In this document: in pieces, positions 52,812 through 63,960 of the stretch
How positions within the stretch are numbered: position 1 is the stretch's first letter
How the letters are laid out: each line of letters opens with the position of its first letter
DNA from: Scedosporium boydii
Taxonomy: Eukaryota; Ascomycota; Sordariomycetes; Microascales; Microascaceae
Reading direction: 5' to 3'
Length of the DNA stretch: 64,000 nucleotides
Assembly: GCA_002221725.1 (NCBI GenBank)
Contig: NJFT01000059.1
Location: 62,001-126,000, forward strand
The notes under the pieces: model-generated
Database searches by the model: none
Seen by the model: the letters and a program-made list of their open reading frames with translations, nothing else
What the model was told of the DNA's origin: nothing
Program-made: the position numbers and the translations under genes

Positions 52812-54161
52812 TCAGAAAGCAAAGACCTGATCTTCTAATTTGCTGACTAGACGCGCCTTCTCGTAGCCCAAGCTCTCGGTGATCTTCTTCATACCACTTA
52901 CCATGGGCGGTGGCCCACAGAGCAGGATCTTGACGTCGCTTGCGGGCTTCGGTAGCCATTTCTATTAGGATCCATGATTAGCTGGGATCCTCGTGGTTGA
53001 GGTGGATGGAGAGGGGAGATGGCTGAGAACTCACGCGGATCATGTCTGCTGTGACGAAGCCCACGCCGCCTGTCCAGCCCTCGGGAGGTTTGTTCACGAC
53101 GTAGTGGATTCGAATGCCACTATCCTCCCTGGCAATCTGCTCCAGATCCTGTTTTAATAAGATGTCCTCCTCGCTAACATTGGCGAAGATCAGGTCAACT
53201 TCTGTCTTATCGCCGTCTGGCCGACCGCGCACGATAGCGCGGATAATCTGCAGCATGGGTGTGAGACCAGTGCCGCCAGCAATCATGCCAAAGTGGCGGA
53301 GCATGTTCTGTCTGTAGAAAAAGGCGCCCTTGGGACCGCGGACGCCGATGCGGTCGCCAATTTTCAGTCTAGCCAAGTGTTGGCTGATGTTACCCTGAGG
53401 GTAGACCTTGATTAGCAAGTCGAAGTGCCCAGGCTGGTGGTCGCCTGAGATAGGTGTGTAGGAGCGGATGACCTCCTTGTCGGTGCCGTCAGGCTGGGTA
53501 AGCATAGCCCCGATGGAGATGTGCTGGCCGATTGGCAAACCTAAGATGGACTCTTCGGTAGGGAGCTTGAACCGGTATCTGGGAGGGGATGGAATTCAGT
53601 ACATCCCCCGCTCGCGCATGAAGAGGAGGCGGCTACTCACATGGCGACATTGTGCGAGATTTCAGTCTTCTCGTGTAGCTCAAACTCCTGGAAGACGTCG
53701 GGCTTCAGAACGCTGTTGATGGCCTCCTTGGTCTGCTCGATTACGTTTGTGACTACTTGCGGTACAAAAGAGTTCTTGGAGATGGCGTCCGCAGCGCTCA
53801 GGTCGCCGATCTCGAGGTCTGGCAGGATATCAAGTACTTCATCCGAGTGTCCAGCATCGTCGTAGGCTTCTGTGCACTCCCGGCCGGCCACATCCATCAG
53901 AATGTTCGCGCTCCCACTATTGAGATTTCGTATCAGTCGCAAATCTGACAGGTGAAACAGCAACGTACCGAGGAATAACATAGGCCGAAAAACAGATAGA
54001 GAGGGTGGGGAAAAAAAAAAAAAAAAAAAAAAAAAAAGCGGTACGTACGGATGATCATCGGCGAACGAAGTAACATCGTAGACTTTATTACGAATTACAA
54101 TGTATAAATCTTCTTTGGTGTTGTGCTTGGCAACTTCAGCTAGAGTAAATTCTCGTGCCAT
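52812..54161 (-). CDS. Cytochrome b5 / cytochrome b5 reductase fusion, 360 aa
   Basis: Four exons join in phase: 54161-54049, 53916-53641, 53578-53035 and 52961-52812. Residues 1-80 are a cytochrome b5 domain: [30 protein letters not shown] with the first haem His, and DDAGHSDEV with the second. A linker leads to the reductase: SYTPIS (FAD binding), [20 protein letters not shown] (NAD(P)H binding) and [14 protein letters not shown], ending LEDQVFAF. It therefore passes electrons from NAD(P)H through FAD to its own haem. No membrane anchor is seen, so it is probably soluble. Partners could be desaturases, hydroxylases or nitrate-type reductions. The first intron contains a 27-base A run. Confidence 0.88.
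54011..54037 (+). repeat. Homopolymer A27
   Basis: 27 consecutive A bases (T on the gene strand) within the first intron (53917-54048) of the b5/b5-reductase gene. Confidence 0.9.
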
Positions 54162-54931
54162 TGAGAAAGGATAAGAAGATGAAAGCCAAACTGAGTGATG
54201 AGAATGCCGTTTTTCTGGGGAAGGCGTTTGAATTGAAGTAAAGGAGCGAGGTTTAGGTTCTGGCGAGTTGGAGATTCTTTTTTGGTGATTGTTTTTGTTG
54301 ATGATGATAGTAGGTGTCTATGTTTCCAATGATCAACTTTACTCCGCCTTCAAGCCGAAATTGGGTAGGCAGGGTCGTTTTGAAAAGAAAAAAAAAAAAA
54401 GAAAAAAAAAATTAGGGGATAAGAGGATCGGGCAGTAATCCAAGTCTCATTGTCGGATGTGTTCTTCGTAGGACTGGGCGCGTGTCTTGACTATCCCCAG
54501 TGAGCATGGTCCGCGATAAATTTCTCTTCTAGGCCTAGCCTACGCCTCGTCGCATGAGCGAAACAATGAGGTGGAGTAACTTGTTGATGAAATATACCTA
54601 GCATGTCATTTGGCGGGGTATACGAATCGGGGTCCAATGCGGTGCGGGGTTGCAACGGCAGAGATATTGAGCTATCAACGGGTGTCCTTTACTTACTAGC
54701 TAGGTACTACAGCTCATAGGCGCAAGTGCCTTCTGGTGTTATGTGGGGAGAGTTACTAGCACCTGGGTAGCTGTGCTGCTTGGGTTGGGGCATGGATCGA
54801 GCTCACGTCAAGGCACATATCACGTATCTAACACGGGGTAACCCTAGTCTCAATATCCTCCGTGACCTTTCTCCTCCACCCCCGCCTAACCATATCATCG
54901 ATAATTCGCCTTTCGTGGTTAGACCGCCAAC
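54162..54931. promoter_or_regulatory. Region between divergent b5-reductase and aldehyde dehydrogenase genes
   Basis: This stretch holds a second A-rich run (54385-54410) and no gene. The two starts are divergent and may once have shared control. Confidence 0.35.
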
Positions 54932-56476
54932 ATGTCTCTTCAGGTCGACCTTAGGGCCCCTAAGGGGCGCCAGATCACACTTCCTACGGGCCTGTTCATC
55001 AACAATGAGTTTTGTTGCTGCGACTGGTGGACGCAAGATCTCGAGTGTCAACGTCGTGAGTACAACAAATTGCTAGCCGCACAACTGTGTGTTGTGATCC
55101 AGCCACTGACTGACATATTGCTGGCAGCGACGAGCAGGAGATTGCTTCCTGTGGAAGCTGGTTGGTCGGATGACGTCTACAAGGCCGTCAAGGCTGCCCG
55201 TGCCGCGCTCGATGGCGAATGGTCAACCAGGCCTCTGGCGCTCTCACGTACAAGTTTGCCGACTTGACCGAAGAGAACCAGGAAACTCTCCCCACCTTGG
55301 AGACCTGGGACAACGGAAAGCCGTACCAGGCTGCCCTCACCGAGGTTGTTGTCGAGGTCATCTTCACCCTGAGGTACTACGCCGGTTGGGCTGATAAGAT
55401 CTATGGCCAGACCATCCTTTTGACCTCGCAGAAGTTCGCCTATACACTGAAGCAACCAGTCGGCGTCTGTGGTCAGATTAGTCCTTGGAACTACCCTCTG
55501 GCTATGGCTACATGGAAGCTGGGCCCTTCTCTTGCCTGTGAAAATACTGTCATCGTCAAGTCTGCTGAGCGGACCCCTCTATCTATCCTTTACCTCGCCT
55601 CCCTAATTCCCAAGGTTGGCTTCCTCCCCGGTGTTATCAACGTTATTAACGGATACGGCCGGGACGCCGGGACTGCTCTGGTGGAGCATCCTAGCGTGGA
55701 CAAGATTGCTTTTACCGGCTCGACCCTGACTGGAAAGGCTGGTATGAAGTTGGCCGCCGCGACGATGAAGAACATCATATTACTAGAGACTGGTGGCAAG
55801 TCTCCTCTTCTGGCTTTCAAGGATGTCGATCTGGATCAGGCTGCCAAGTGGGCCCACGGCGGCATCATGGGCAACCGGCAACAGACCTGCACGGCCACGT
55901 CCCGACTTCTGGTCCACGAAAACGTCCTCGGCGACTCTGTCGGCCGATTCACCGACGTCATCTCCATGCACTAGGTCGGAGACCCTTTCGCGGATGATAC
56001 CTTCCAGGGCCCCCAGCTCATACCGGCGCAATACCGGAAGATTCTCGACTACATCGAGGTCGGCAAGAAGGACGGAGCCAAGCTGGTTTCCAGCGGAACG
56101 AAGGGCGGCAAGCGCTTCTTCATCGAGCCGACCACCTTTGCCAATGTCGCGGAGGGCGTGACCATCTTCCAGGAGGTGGTCCCTTTGTATCCATCACCCA
56201 TTTCAACAAGAGGAGGCCGAGGCTATCCGTCTCGCAAAAAGCAGCTCCTACAGTCTCGGATCCCCCAGCTTCACAAGGGATTACGAGCGCGTGCATCGCA
56301 TGGTCGCGAGGCTGGAAGCTGGCATGGTCTGTGTCAACAGCTCCATCGATTCCGACTGTAGGGTTCCGTTTGGTGGCGTGAAGCAAAGCGGCATCGGCAG
56401 GGAGCTTGGAGAGGCTGGCCTAGCAGTGTGTACGCAGACAAAGGTTGTTCATGTAAAAATGGGATCACTGCTATAG
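54932..56476 (+). pseudogene. Aldehyde dehydrogenase, decayed
   Basis: The whole ALDH fold is present but in several frames. It runs from the N-terminus (ITLPTGLFINNEF), ATGGRKISSVNV, an intron with GTGAGT...GCAG, TWDNGKPY, ISPWNYPLAMATWKLGP and FTGSTLTGK to LETGGKSP (catalytic Glu region). The NRQQTCTATSR stretch holds the catalytic Cys, and FGGVKQSGIGRELG lies near the end. Lesions are a +1 shift near 55013-55017, another near 55150, a third near 55220-55240, an in-frame TAG at 55972-55974, and shifts near 56170 and 56205. No full-length product is possible unless these are assembly errors. Relatives oxidise aldehydes to acids with NAD(P). Confidence 0.85.
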
Positions 56477-56934
56477 GTTTTTTGTCCTCTTCAGATAACG
56501 TGAATTAGGCATGGTTCGACGATTCACTCTACTGAGTTATGATCAACTGGCGTGATGCTGGCTTGTCGGAAATAGTTTTCTACCTTGGAGGACAACTTCC
56601 ACGATTGGATTAAGATTCTGAACTTAAAGAAAGAGCTGTAAGTAGAACTGCGCTCCTTCTATCGCTTCGTAGACGGTAAGAATTTATGGAGTGTACATGT
56701 TTCGGAGGATGACATTGTGCTGTTCATTGCTGTTGTTATGGTCAATCACCCCAAGAGACATTTCCTTGCAAAGATATTCATCACAGGAGGGATAGTATTG
56801 TGTAAAAATGTGTGTGTGTGGTGTACCAAGTTCAGTCAAATCAAGATTTCAAAATACCGGTTTTCCTAACAATAAAATTTTCTAAAAAATATTGTGTGCG
56901 CTGATATAGACATTCCCGGCTTTCTCTCTTTCCA
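56477..56934. other. Intergenic between convergent genes
   Basis: No gene recognised; AT-rich 3' flanks. Confidence 0.4.
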
Positions 56935-58336
56935 TTACATCTTAGCGACCGCCCGGTACACGGGATAATTGCCACGGTCCAGAGAGCGCCTTAGCTCTCG
57001 GATACGCTCCTCGGTCAACAACAAGGAAGTAGGGAAGTCCTTGGGCAGCTCCTCTCCTAGAAGCATGGACACAGCGACCTGCGAGGAACGGAAAGCCTTG
57101 ATCATACCGGTGGCGTGGTAGGCGCCGCAGACGAACTGGTGGCTTCGGCCGGCGAAGGGCACGGGGCCGATGAAGGGGAGACCGTCCTGGGTGAAGCTCA
57201 CGATGCCGGACCATGAGTGGTCGATGCTCGTGGCAGCGTCAGGCTTGGGGTTGGCAATGGCCTCGAAGGGGAAGCCGCGCAGATGAGCTTGGGGTGACAA
57301 GTCGGTGACGGTGTCGTCACCGGTGGTGGTACGCACCGTGCAGGCGCGGCCAGTAACGACACCGCCGTCCGTACGCTGGATGAGGTAGTCGTAGTCCTTG
57401 CGCCCGTAGCGGTACCAGATGGAGTACTTGGGGACAGTGCCGAGGGGAGACTGGCCGTTCTTGTCGGCGGCCCAGTGCACAACGTTGACACGGACAGGTG
57501 AGACAAAAGGCTGCATCTCAGGGAGGAGGTAGCCCATCCAGGCATTAGTAGCGTGGACAACCTTTGTAGCTTTGATGTTGCCGCGCGGCGTCTTAACAAC
57601 AGCGAACTTCTCTCCATTGCGGTCCTCGATCGACTCGACAGGCGTGTTAGTCTGCATGTTGACCTTGTTGTTTCTGATGAGGTTCTCCCAGACCTTGGAA
57701 ATCCACTTATAGGGCCACACGGAGCCGGCGGGGATGGTGATAACCCCGACGCAGCGGTCGGATAGTTTCATCTGACGCAGGACGTCCTTGTCTGTATGAA
57801 CAGTGTGCAGAGCAGCCAGGTGAGGCGCGTGCACCCGGATGTCCTCGAGAGCGGCAAGGTCCTTCTCGAAGACGGCCTTGTCGTAGTAGGCCTCAACACC
57901 GGTGGTGCGGACAAAGATCGCAGTCAGCGCCGTCCTCCTTGACGGCGGCTGCGATGGCCTCGAGGTGGCTCTGCTCGAACTCTGAGATCTTGATGGCCTC
58001 CTCAATGCCAAACTGGTGCTTGCGCTCATTCCACATGGAGAAGAGCATAGTCTTGATGTGACCTCCGTTGCGGCCGGTAGCACCGGAGCATAGGGTTCGC
58101 GCCTCGAGGACAACAATTTTCAGGTCAGGTCGTCTAGCGGTCAGGGTTCGGGAGATAGCCATGCCGGTGATACCGGTACCGATGATGACGATGTCGACGG
58201 GCTGCCGAGGCCATGGCGAGTTGTGGTTGGCGTAAGCATGGGAGTTGACGTGCCAGTACGGCTTCGTCGAGTTGGCACGGGGCAGGCCTGGGTTGACCAC
58301 GCCTGGCTCGTAGATTCCCTCGAGAGCTCCAGACAT
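56935..58336 (-). pseudogene. FAD-dependent oxidoreductase (DAO family), single frameshift
   Basis: ATG at 58336 opens a frame with VDIVIIGTGITGMAISRTL, the FAD dinucleotide-binding loop, then VVLEARTLCSGATGRNGGH, the second FAD contact of D-amino-acid-oxidase-fold enzymes. Near 57912-57915 one extra base shifts the frame. From there the rest continues uninterrupted (VRTTGVEAYYDKAVFEKDL, VVHATNAWMGYLLPEM, SGIVSFTQDGLPFIGP, GAYHATGMIKAF) to the stop at 56935. Together the parts make about 467 residues, full length for the gamma-glutamylputrescine/sarcosine-oxidase-like branch. Substrates of that branch are secondary or primary amines. The single frameshift may be a real lesion or a sequence error, so a functional gene is possible. 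Confidence 0.8.
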
Positions 58337-59667
58337 TTTTCGGTTCAGCGATGTCAGGAAGAACAGAAAGCCGGAGGAGGGGGTAAGGAGTAAGACAAGA
58401 GCAGTTTGTCGAGGCTAATGGTACACAAAGAAAACTCTCCCATCCATCCTTCGGCGGACAGGCTTTAGTACTATTTCGACCTGTTGCCAAGCTCGCAATT
58501 CTAAGCCTGTCAACTTTTGCCCCTTTAGGAAGGTTGGATGAGACCCTGAACTCTCCACAAAGCTCCAGGTGGTCTCATGGCACGGACCAAAACTGGGGTA
58601 ATTTTACCTGACGATTATCGGTATACAATTCCTCTGTAATCACCTTAGACTAAAATTTTTATGTTGTGACTGATGTAGGGTACTACAATTCCGCTAGGTA
58701 AGTACTTTGAAGATGTTTTGTATAAGAATTTAGAGTTTTTACTTTTTTTTTTTTTGCGGTGACCCACTGTAGATTGTGTCTTTCATTCAGGTTTCTTGGT
58801 CTTACCTGTCTTAGATAATACAGCACACACGTTGTGCAACTCAAGTGCAAATCTGGCATCTGAGGTCGTCTCGTCAGGACAAGATCCGTACTTTTCTATT
58901 GAACTGACTCGTCTTCGAGTTCGGTAGTCGTCTCTTCATTTAGAAGTAGCAAGCGGAAGAACAATGAAGCCAAATAACGCTGTACGAGTGCAAAGAATTG
59001 AGGCAGTCATTACGAATTGATTTTCTCTACCCTACTGTCAACCTGATTAGGAACTGTCAGAAACCCATTGCGGGGGAGCGCAAACAGGGAAAGGAACACG
59101 TAGGTGATCTTACTAGTAATAGCCTCAGTCTTGAGAAACGGTCAAGAGACAAGCTCCCCCTCAGCCCCTGGCCATTCAATATGCATATTCTAACTTTTCG
59201 ATATGTTCTCCAACTTGTCTGTCCTTTCTCCATCCCCATATATTGGGCTTAGCGTCGAATATTTCCCGAAGGATAGAGGACACGAACATACTGGCAAATG
59301 TCCCTCTTGAGCCGTGGGACAAGTCATTAGTTCTATCTACATGAATCATGGGGGCTACCATCTGGGTGAGAATAAGAAGAAAGGATTAACATACACCACC
59401 TTCGCTGGAATCAAGAGCGAAAGATAGGCATCTGAGAGCACCTATCTGAGCTATTCCTCAAGTGATGAGCCTGAGAGTGGCAGGTGTAACATCTTGGGGT
59501 TAACGCTGGCTGGCTCTTGAGAAGTATTCAAAGACCATGACTCTCTAGCATGCATCTTTATCTGCTTTTTAGAATCCCAAGTAATACCATTCCTCGACAG
59601 AATCCATAGATGAAGCGAGAAAAATCCCTCTCAGAAGAAATAAAGTACGTGTTAGATTGATGAAAGT
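58337..59667. other. Intergenic; nothing recognised
   Basis: About 1.3 kb, AT-rich, with a T run at 58744-58756. Only short open frames. Confidence 0.4.
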
Positions 59668-60828
59668 CTAATTCTCTATAGCTTGGCATAAAGCATCCAC
59701 CACACCTTGAGTGTTGGCCTGTCCACCCAAGTCGGCGGTTCTCACGCCGCTGGCCATGACCCTCCTGACGACCCCCTTCAGCTCCTCCGCCCCAGCCGTC
59801 TCGCCGAGCCACGCTAACATCTCAGCGCATGACCAGATGGCACCGATCGGGTTGGCCACGCCTCTACCCATGATGTCAAAAGCGCTGCCATGCACAGGCT
59901 CGAACATGGACGGGCTCTTCCTCGTCGGGTCGAGATTGCTCGATGCTGCCACGCCAATGGACCCAGCCAGGGCAGCGCCCAAGTCGGAGATGATGTCCAT
60001 GTGCAAGTTGGTGCCAACAATGGTGTCGAGCGAATGGGGGTTCTTGACCATCCTCACGGTGAGTGCATCTACCAGAATCTTGTCCCATTTGACATCTGGG
60101 TAGTCCCGGGATACCTCCTCCGCTACCTCGTCCCACAGTACGAGCCCGTTCCTGATGGCATTACTCTTGGTCACGACCGTCAGCAGCTTCCTAGGCCTGG
60201 ACCTGGCTGTCTCAAAGGCAAACCGCATGATGCGCTCGACACCAACTCTGGTGTAAATGGCCACGTCGGTAGCCACCTCGTACGGGGTCCCCCGATGGCT
60301 GCGCCCTCCCTGCCCGGCGTACTCTCCTTCCGAGTTCTCTCGGATCACGACCCAGTCAATGCCGGTCTCTTCGATGGCTTTCAGGCCTGTGGGTATGCCA
60401 GGGAATGTCTGGATAGGCCTCACATTGGCGTATTGTTGAAGGGGACCTCGCATGGCGAGAAGCAGGCCCCATAGCGAGAGATGATCAGGGACATCTAGAA
60501 CAGGAGTCCGCGGGGGCAACGATTAGAGACGAGGAGATTAAACGCGCGCAACTCGGAAGCGGGTAAGGGGAGCCTTACCTGGCATGCCTACACTGCCGAA
60601 CAAGATGGCATCGAAACCCTTCAATGTCTGCAACCCATCTGGGGGCATATAACTTCCCGTCTTCTTGTAAAACTCGGTGCCCCACGGGAGCTCGGTGAAC
60701 TCGATGGAGAAGGTCTTGAGAGACTGACTCAGCCTGTTGACCACCTCGATGGCAGCGGCAACAACTTCGATTCCAATGCCATCCCCTGGGATGGAGGCCA
60801 CTCGGTATGTCTTGACAGGATTCGTCAT
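59668..60828 (-). CDS. Tartrate/D-malate dehydrogenase family enzyme (isopropylmalate dehydrogenase fold), 358 aa
   Basis: Two exons, 60828-60579 and 60494-59668, are joined in phase across an 84-nt intron. IPGDGIGIEVVAAA opens the beta-decarboxylating dehydrogenase fold. DWVVIRENSEGEYAGQGG, then MRFAFETARSR, VTKSNAIRNGLVLWDEV, DIISDLGAALAGSIGVA and FEPVHGSAFDIMGRGVANPIGAIWSCAEML are the substrate, metal and NAD segments. The first two are typical of tartrate dehydrogenase/decarboxylase and D-malate dehydrogenase rather than LeuB. These enzymes oxidise and decarboxylate 2-hydroxy diacids to pyruvate or oxaloglycolate products. There is no mitochondrial leader. It shares an upstream region of about 700 bp with the divergent semialdehyde dehydrogenase gene. 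Confidence 0.88.
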
Positions 60829-61525
60829 GACGCCGCTCGACTTGTGTTGCTAGGCCTAGTGGTGATAAATGCGTGGTGTGAATCAAATAGGAGGAAGAGG
60901 AACGGCTTCCACATCAGATCTCAAATTCCTTTTTCTTCCCCTCTCTCCTGGTCCTGCCCCTTTCTTCATTATTCATGCAATCCTGCCATCTATGTCGTAA
61001 CACCAACTCGCCTACTGACTCCGTACCTTTGATAGCATCTCCGTCTTCCAACCGCCCAAACTGGTAATTGGGGGGTTCACATGCCATAACCCCACCTGCT
61101 CGTACTCGTACTTTGTAAATTTGTCTCTCACCTCTACCCCAATCAGGCCAAACACCCGATATCCGATTCGAGGAGGGTCTCTCCGCATTGCCTTGTTTCG
61201 GCCGGGCACGCGTTTAGCTGTTTAGCTTTCCCCAAATTTCCCCGGCTTTCCCCGGCTTTCCCCGGTTTTCCCCCATTAGGCAATACCATGCGATTGGATA
61301 GCGAATATGCAGAATTCTAGAAAACTTCCCCAATGTCTGAGACGAAAGCCGATAGCGCTCTCTGGAGAGTAACGGTAATGCACATGGCACTCATCTTATA
61401 GTGCCGCTCTGTCTTCCCCCTTTATTGCTATGCTACTTTGACGCTGGGGAACACATTGCCAACGTGCGACTGCTTCTCATCTCATCATCTCACCATCATC
61501 ATTATCGTCACCCCGAGTCTACGGG
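60829..61525. promoter_or_regulatory. Shared upstream region of divergent dehydrogenase genes
   Basis: Within this stretch, 61226-61273 carries a short tandem array of the unit CTTTCCCCGG (about four imperfect copies). No defined operator was identified. Confidence 0.4.
61226..61273 (+). repeat. Short tandem repeat, CTTTCCCCGG unit
   Basis: CTTTCCCC-AAA, TTTCCCCGG, CTTTCCCCGG, CTTTCCCCGG and TTTTCCCCC follow one another in the promoter between the two divergent dehydrogenase genes. Confidence 0.75.
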
Positions 61526-63066
61526 ATGGGCCACACAGTTCCCCCGGTGAGGCCCCATATTTTGCCCTCGACTGATGACAAGACCACCTCCTAACAGGCA
61601 TGTAGTTGCGAGACAGCACGCTCTTTATCCAAAAGTGCTACATAGATGGCCAATGGACGACAGCAGCCTCCGGCCAAACCTTCCAGGTCCACGATCCCGC
61701 CACCGGCAAGCTCGTTGGAGAATGCCCCGAGTGTGACGCCGGGGATGCCAACAAGGCCGTCCGCGCAGCCGACAACGCCTTCCCGTCATTTTCACAACTC
61801 ACCGGCCGAGAGCGATCCAAGATTCTAAGGAGATGGTATGACCTGATGGTGGAAAACCTCGACGATATTGCTACCCTCATCACCTGGGAGAGTGGCAAGG
61901 CTCTGTCCGATGCTAAGGGCGAGGCGGCCTATGCTGCCAACTTCTTGGAATGGTTCTCTGAAGAGGCCACAAGAACCTACGGTGATGTTTTTGTTGCTAC
62001 TACGCGCGGTATGCGTACTCATGGCATCAAGCAACCTATCGGCATCTGCGGCCTCATCACACCCTGGAACTTCCCCGCCGCTATGGTCACGCGAAAGGCC
62101 GCCCCTGCCCTTGCGGCGGGCTGCACTGTCGTCGTCAAGACCCCGGGAGAGTCTCCCTTCACGGCCAATGCTGTGGCGGAGCTGGGTAGACGGGCTGGTG
62201 TGCCAGCTGGTGTGTTCAACATTGTTACCGCGCTGAACAACACACCCGGGATCGGTGTCCTCCTGACGACTTCGCCCATCGTGAAGAAGGTGTCCTTCAC
62301 GGGCAGCACCGAGGTTGGCAAGATCCTAATGAAGCAGGCATCCTCCACTGTTAAGAAATTATCGCTTGAACTTGGCGGTAACGCCCCCTTCATCGTCTTC
62401 GACGATGCCAAGGATATCGATGCTGCTGTGGCGGGCTGCGTAGCTGCCAAGTTCAGGAGCAACGGCCAGACGTGCGTGTGCGCCAATAGGATTTATGTCC
62501 AGAGCGGCATCTACCGCGAGTTTGCCGCCAAGCTTAAGGAGAAGGTCGAGGGCGACTTAAAGGTCGGTCCTGGATTTGAGGCCGGCGTGACTCATGGCGC
62601 GCTCATCCACCCTCGAGCGGTAGGCAAGGTCGCCCAGCATGTCAAGGATGCTGTTTCTAAGGGGGCTACCGTGTTGACGGGTGGCACTCCGCTACCGCAC
62701 CTCGGCAACAACTTCTTCGCCCCGACCGTGTTGACGAACGCCAATGACACCATGGACATATCGACATGCGAGACGTTTGGTCCTGTAGCTGCCTTATTCA
62801 GCTTCGATACAGAGCGGGAAGTCGTCCAGAGGGCCAATGCCGCTTGTGTTGGCTTGGCCGGCTACGTCTACAGTGGTGACATGGATAAGGTCTACCGTGT
62901 CGCGGAACGGATGGAGGTTGGAATGGTCGGAATCAACACAGGACTTATCAGTGATCCTGCCACGCCCTTTGGAGGAGTAAAGGAGTCTGGCTTCGGCAAG
63001 GAAGGTTCCAAGTATGGTATTGACGAATACATGGTGACCAAGACCATTACTATTTCGCATTTGTAA
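61526..63066 (+). CDS. Succinate-semialdehyde dehydrogenase-type aldehyde dehydrogenase, 493 aa
   Basis: Exon 1 is 61526-61546 (seven codons) and exon 2 is 61606-63066. The 59-nt intron has a CTAAC branch site, and its acceptor TAG would otherwise be an in-frame stop just ahead of the main frame. The protein is a complete ALDH: LITPWNFPAAMVTRK (cofactor), FTGSTEVGK, LELGGNAPFIV (catalytic Glu), SNGQTCVCANR (catalytic Cys) and ETFGPVAALF. The C-terminus is PFGGVKESGFGKEGSKYGIDEYM, the SSADH/GabD subgroup signature. The likely reaction is NAD(P)-dependent oxidation of succinate semialdehyde to succinate, the last step of GABA or polyamine breakdown. It is divergent from the tartrate/malate-type dehydrogenase. 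Confidence 0.9.
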
Positions 63067-63432
63067 GTAGAACTGTGAAATTCTAGCAGTAGACCATTTC
63101 AAATAGACCGCACAACCAGAATAAGAAGAAGAATGATACCCGGTAAAGCATCGCGGGAATCTTGGCTGCAACGGCTCCACTGATATCAGCATCACAATCG
63201 CCAAGAGAAACTACTGAACCCATAAGAGCGTGTTACAACCAGGAGATAAATGTAATCTTCTCTAAAGACTTGTGCCTATAAATTCTCTTGGAATGATCAA
63301 CGATCTTAGCATTATGGCAATATTTCTCCCAGAACCACAGAAATGACTAATATAGAGCGACAGAAACATTCGGGTGCGAACTTTGTCATTTTATACATGT
63401 TTCTGCCTCTTTCTGCCTCTTTGTAGATCATC
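63067..63432. other. Intergenic between convergent genes
   Basis: No gene recognised. Confidence 0.4.
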
Positions 63433-63960
63433 TTACATGAGAAACAGCCGCGCTTCCGCTAACAGCTGCGTCCACCTCACTCCCCGATCCTTCTTTGCCC
63501 ATATATACGGCAGATGCTTCATTCCTCTCAGCAGATTAGCGAACCTACTCCTATTGTAATGCTTGAGCAGAACGCCCTCAAAGAAGGTCCTGTGTCTTTC
63601 CAAAGAACTAGCAGCAGCAACCAGGAAGGTCGCCCAGACCAGAACGTGAGTGCCCAGCCCATCCGCTGGTAGCTGCTCGAGAGTCTCCTTGAACCGCTCT
63701 ATCTGATCGTTGTACTCTGCTTCTGCCGTACTCCGCTGGTCGTACTCGAGAGACCAGCTGGCTGTCCCGGTCACACCCAGCAGGTATATATCGTGGGCTT
63801 GCTGCATCACGTCGATTATGATAGCCACGGCCACGGCGTTTTCAGGACGACTTTGGGAGCAGTGACGGACACAGTCGAAGTACTGGTCCCATTGGGATTG
63901 GGAGGTGAGGGTTTCCAAGCCGGCCAATTCGCTGATATGCGGTGCAGCGTACACTCTCAT
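63433..63960 (-). CDS. C-terminal part of a fungal transcription factor (Fungal_trans_2-like), cut by the right edge
   Basis: On the minus strand the frame enters after an acceptor-like GTCAACAG at about 63961-63968 and runs to a TAA at 63433. It is all helical. It has VRHCSQSRPENAVAVAIIIDVMQQA, LEQLPADGLGTHVLVWATFLVAAASSLERHRTFFEGVL and a C-terminal LLRGMKHLPYIWAKKDRGVRW. The last two resemble the end of the regulatory domain found in many Zn2Cys6 factors (W..F..A.......R..F). Stop codons block the frame upstream of the acceptor, so an intron lies at the window edge and the DNA-binding part is outside. By position it is a candidate regulator for the dehydrogenase cluster. Confidence 0.7.
   Translation of the reverse strand: MRVYAAPHISELAGLETLTSQSQWDQYFDCVRHCSQSRPENAVAVAIIIDVMQQAHDIYLLGVTGTASWSLEYDQRSTAEAEYNDQIERFKETLEQLPADGLGTHVLVWATFLVAAASSLERHRTFFEGVLLKHYNRSRFANLLRGMKHLPYIWAKKDRGVRWTQLLAEARLFLM

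Noticed and set aside
54011..54037. Poly-A tail of a LINE or processed pseudogene
   Set aside because: It lies within a properly bordered intron of the b5-reductase gene, and no element body adjoins it.
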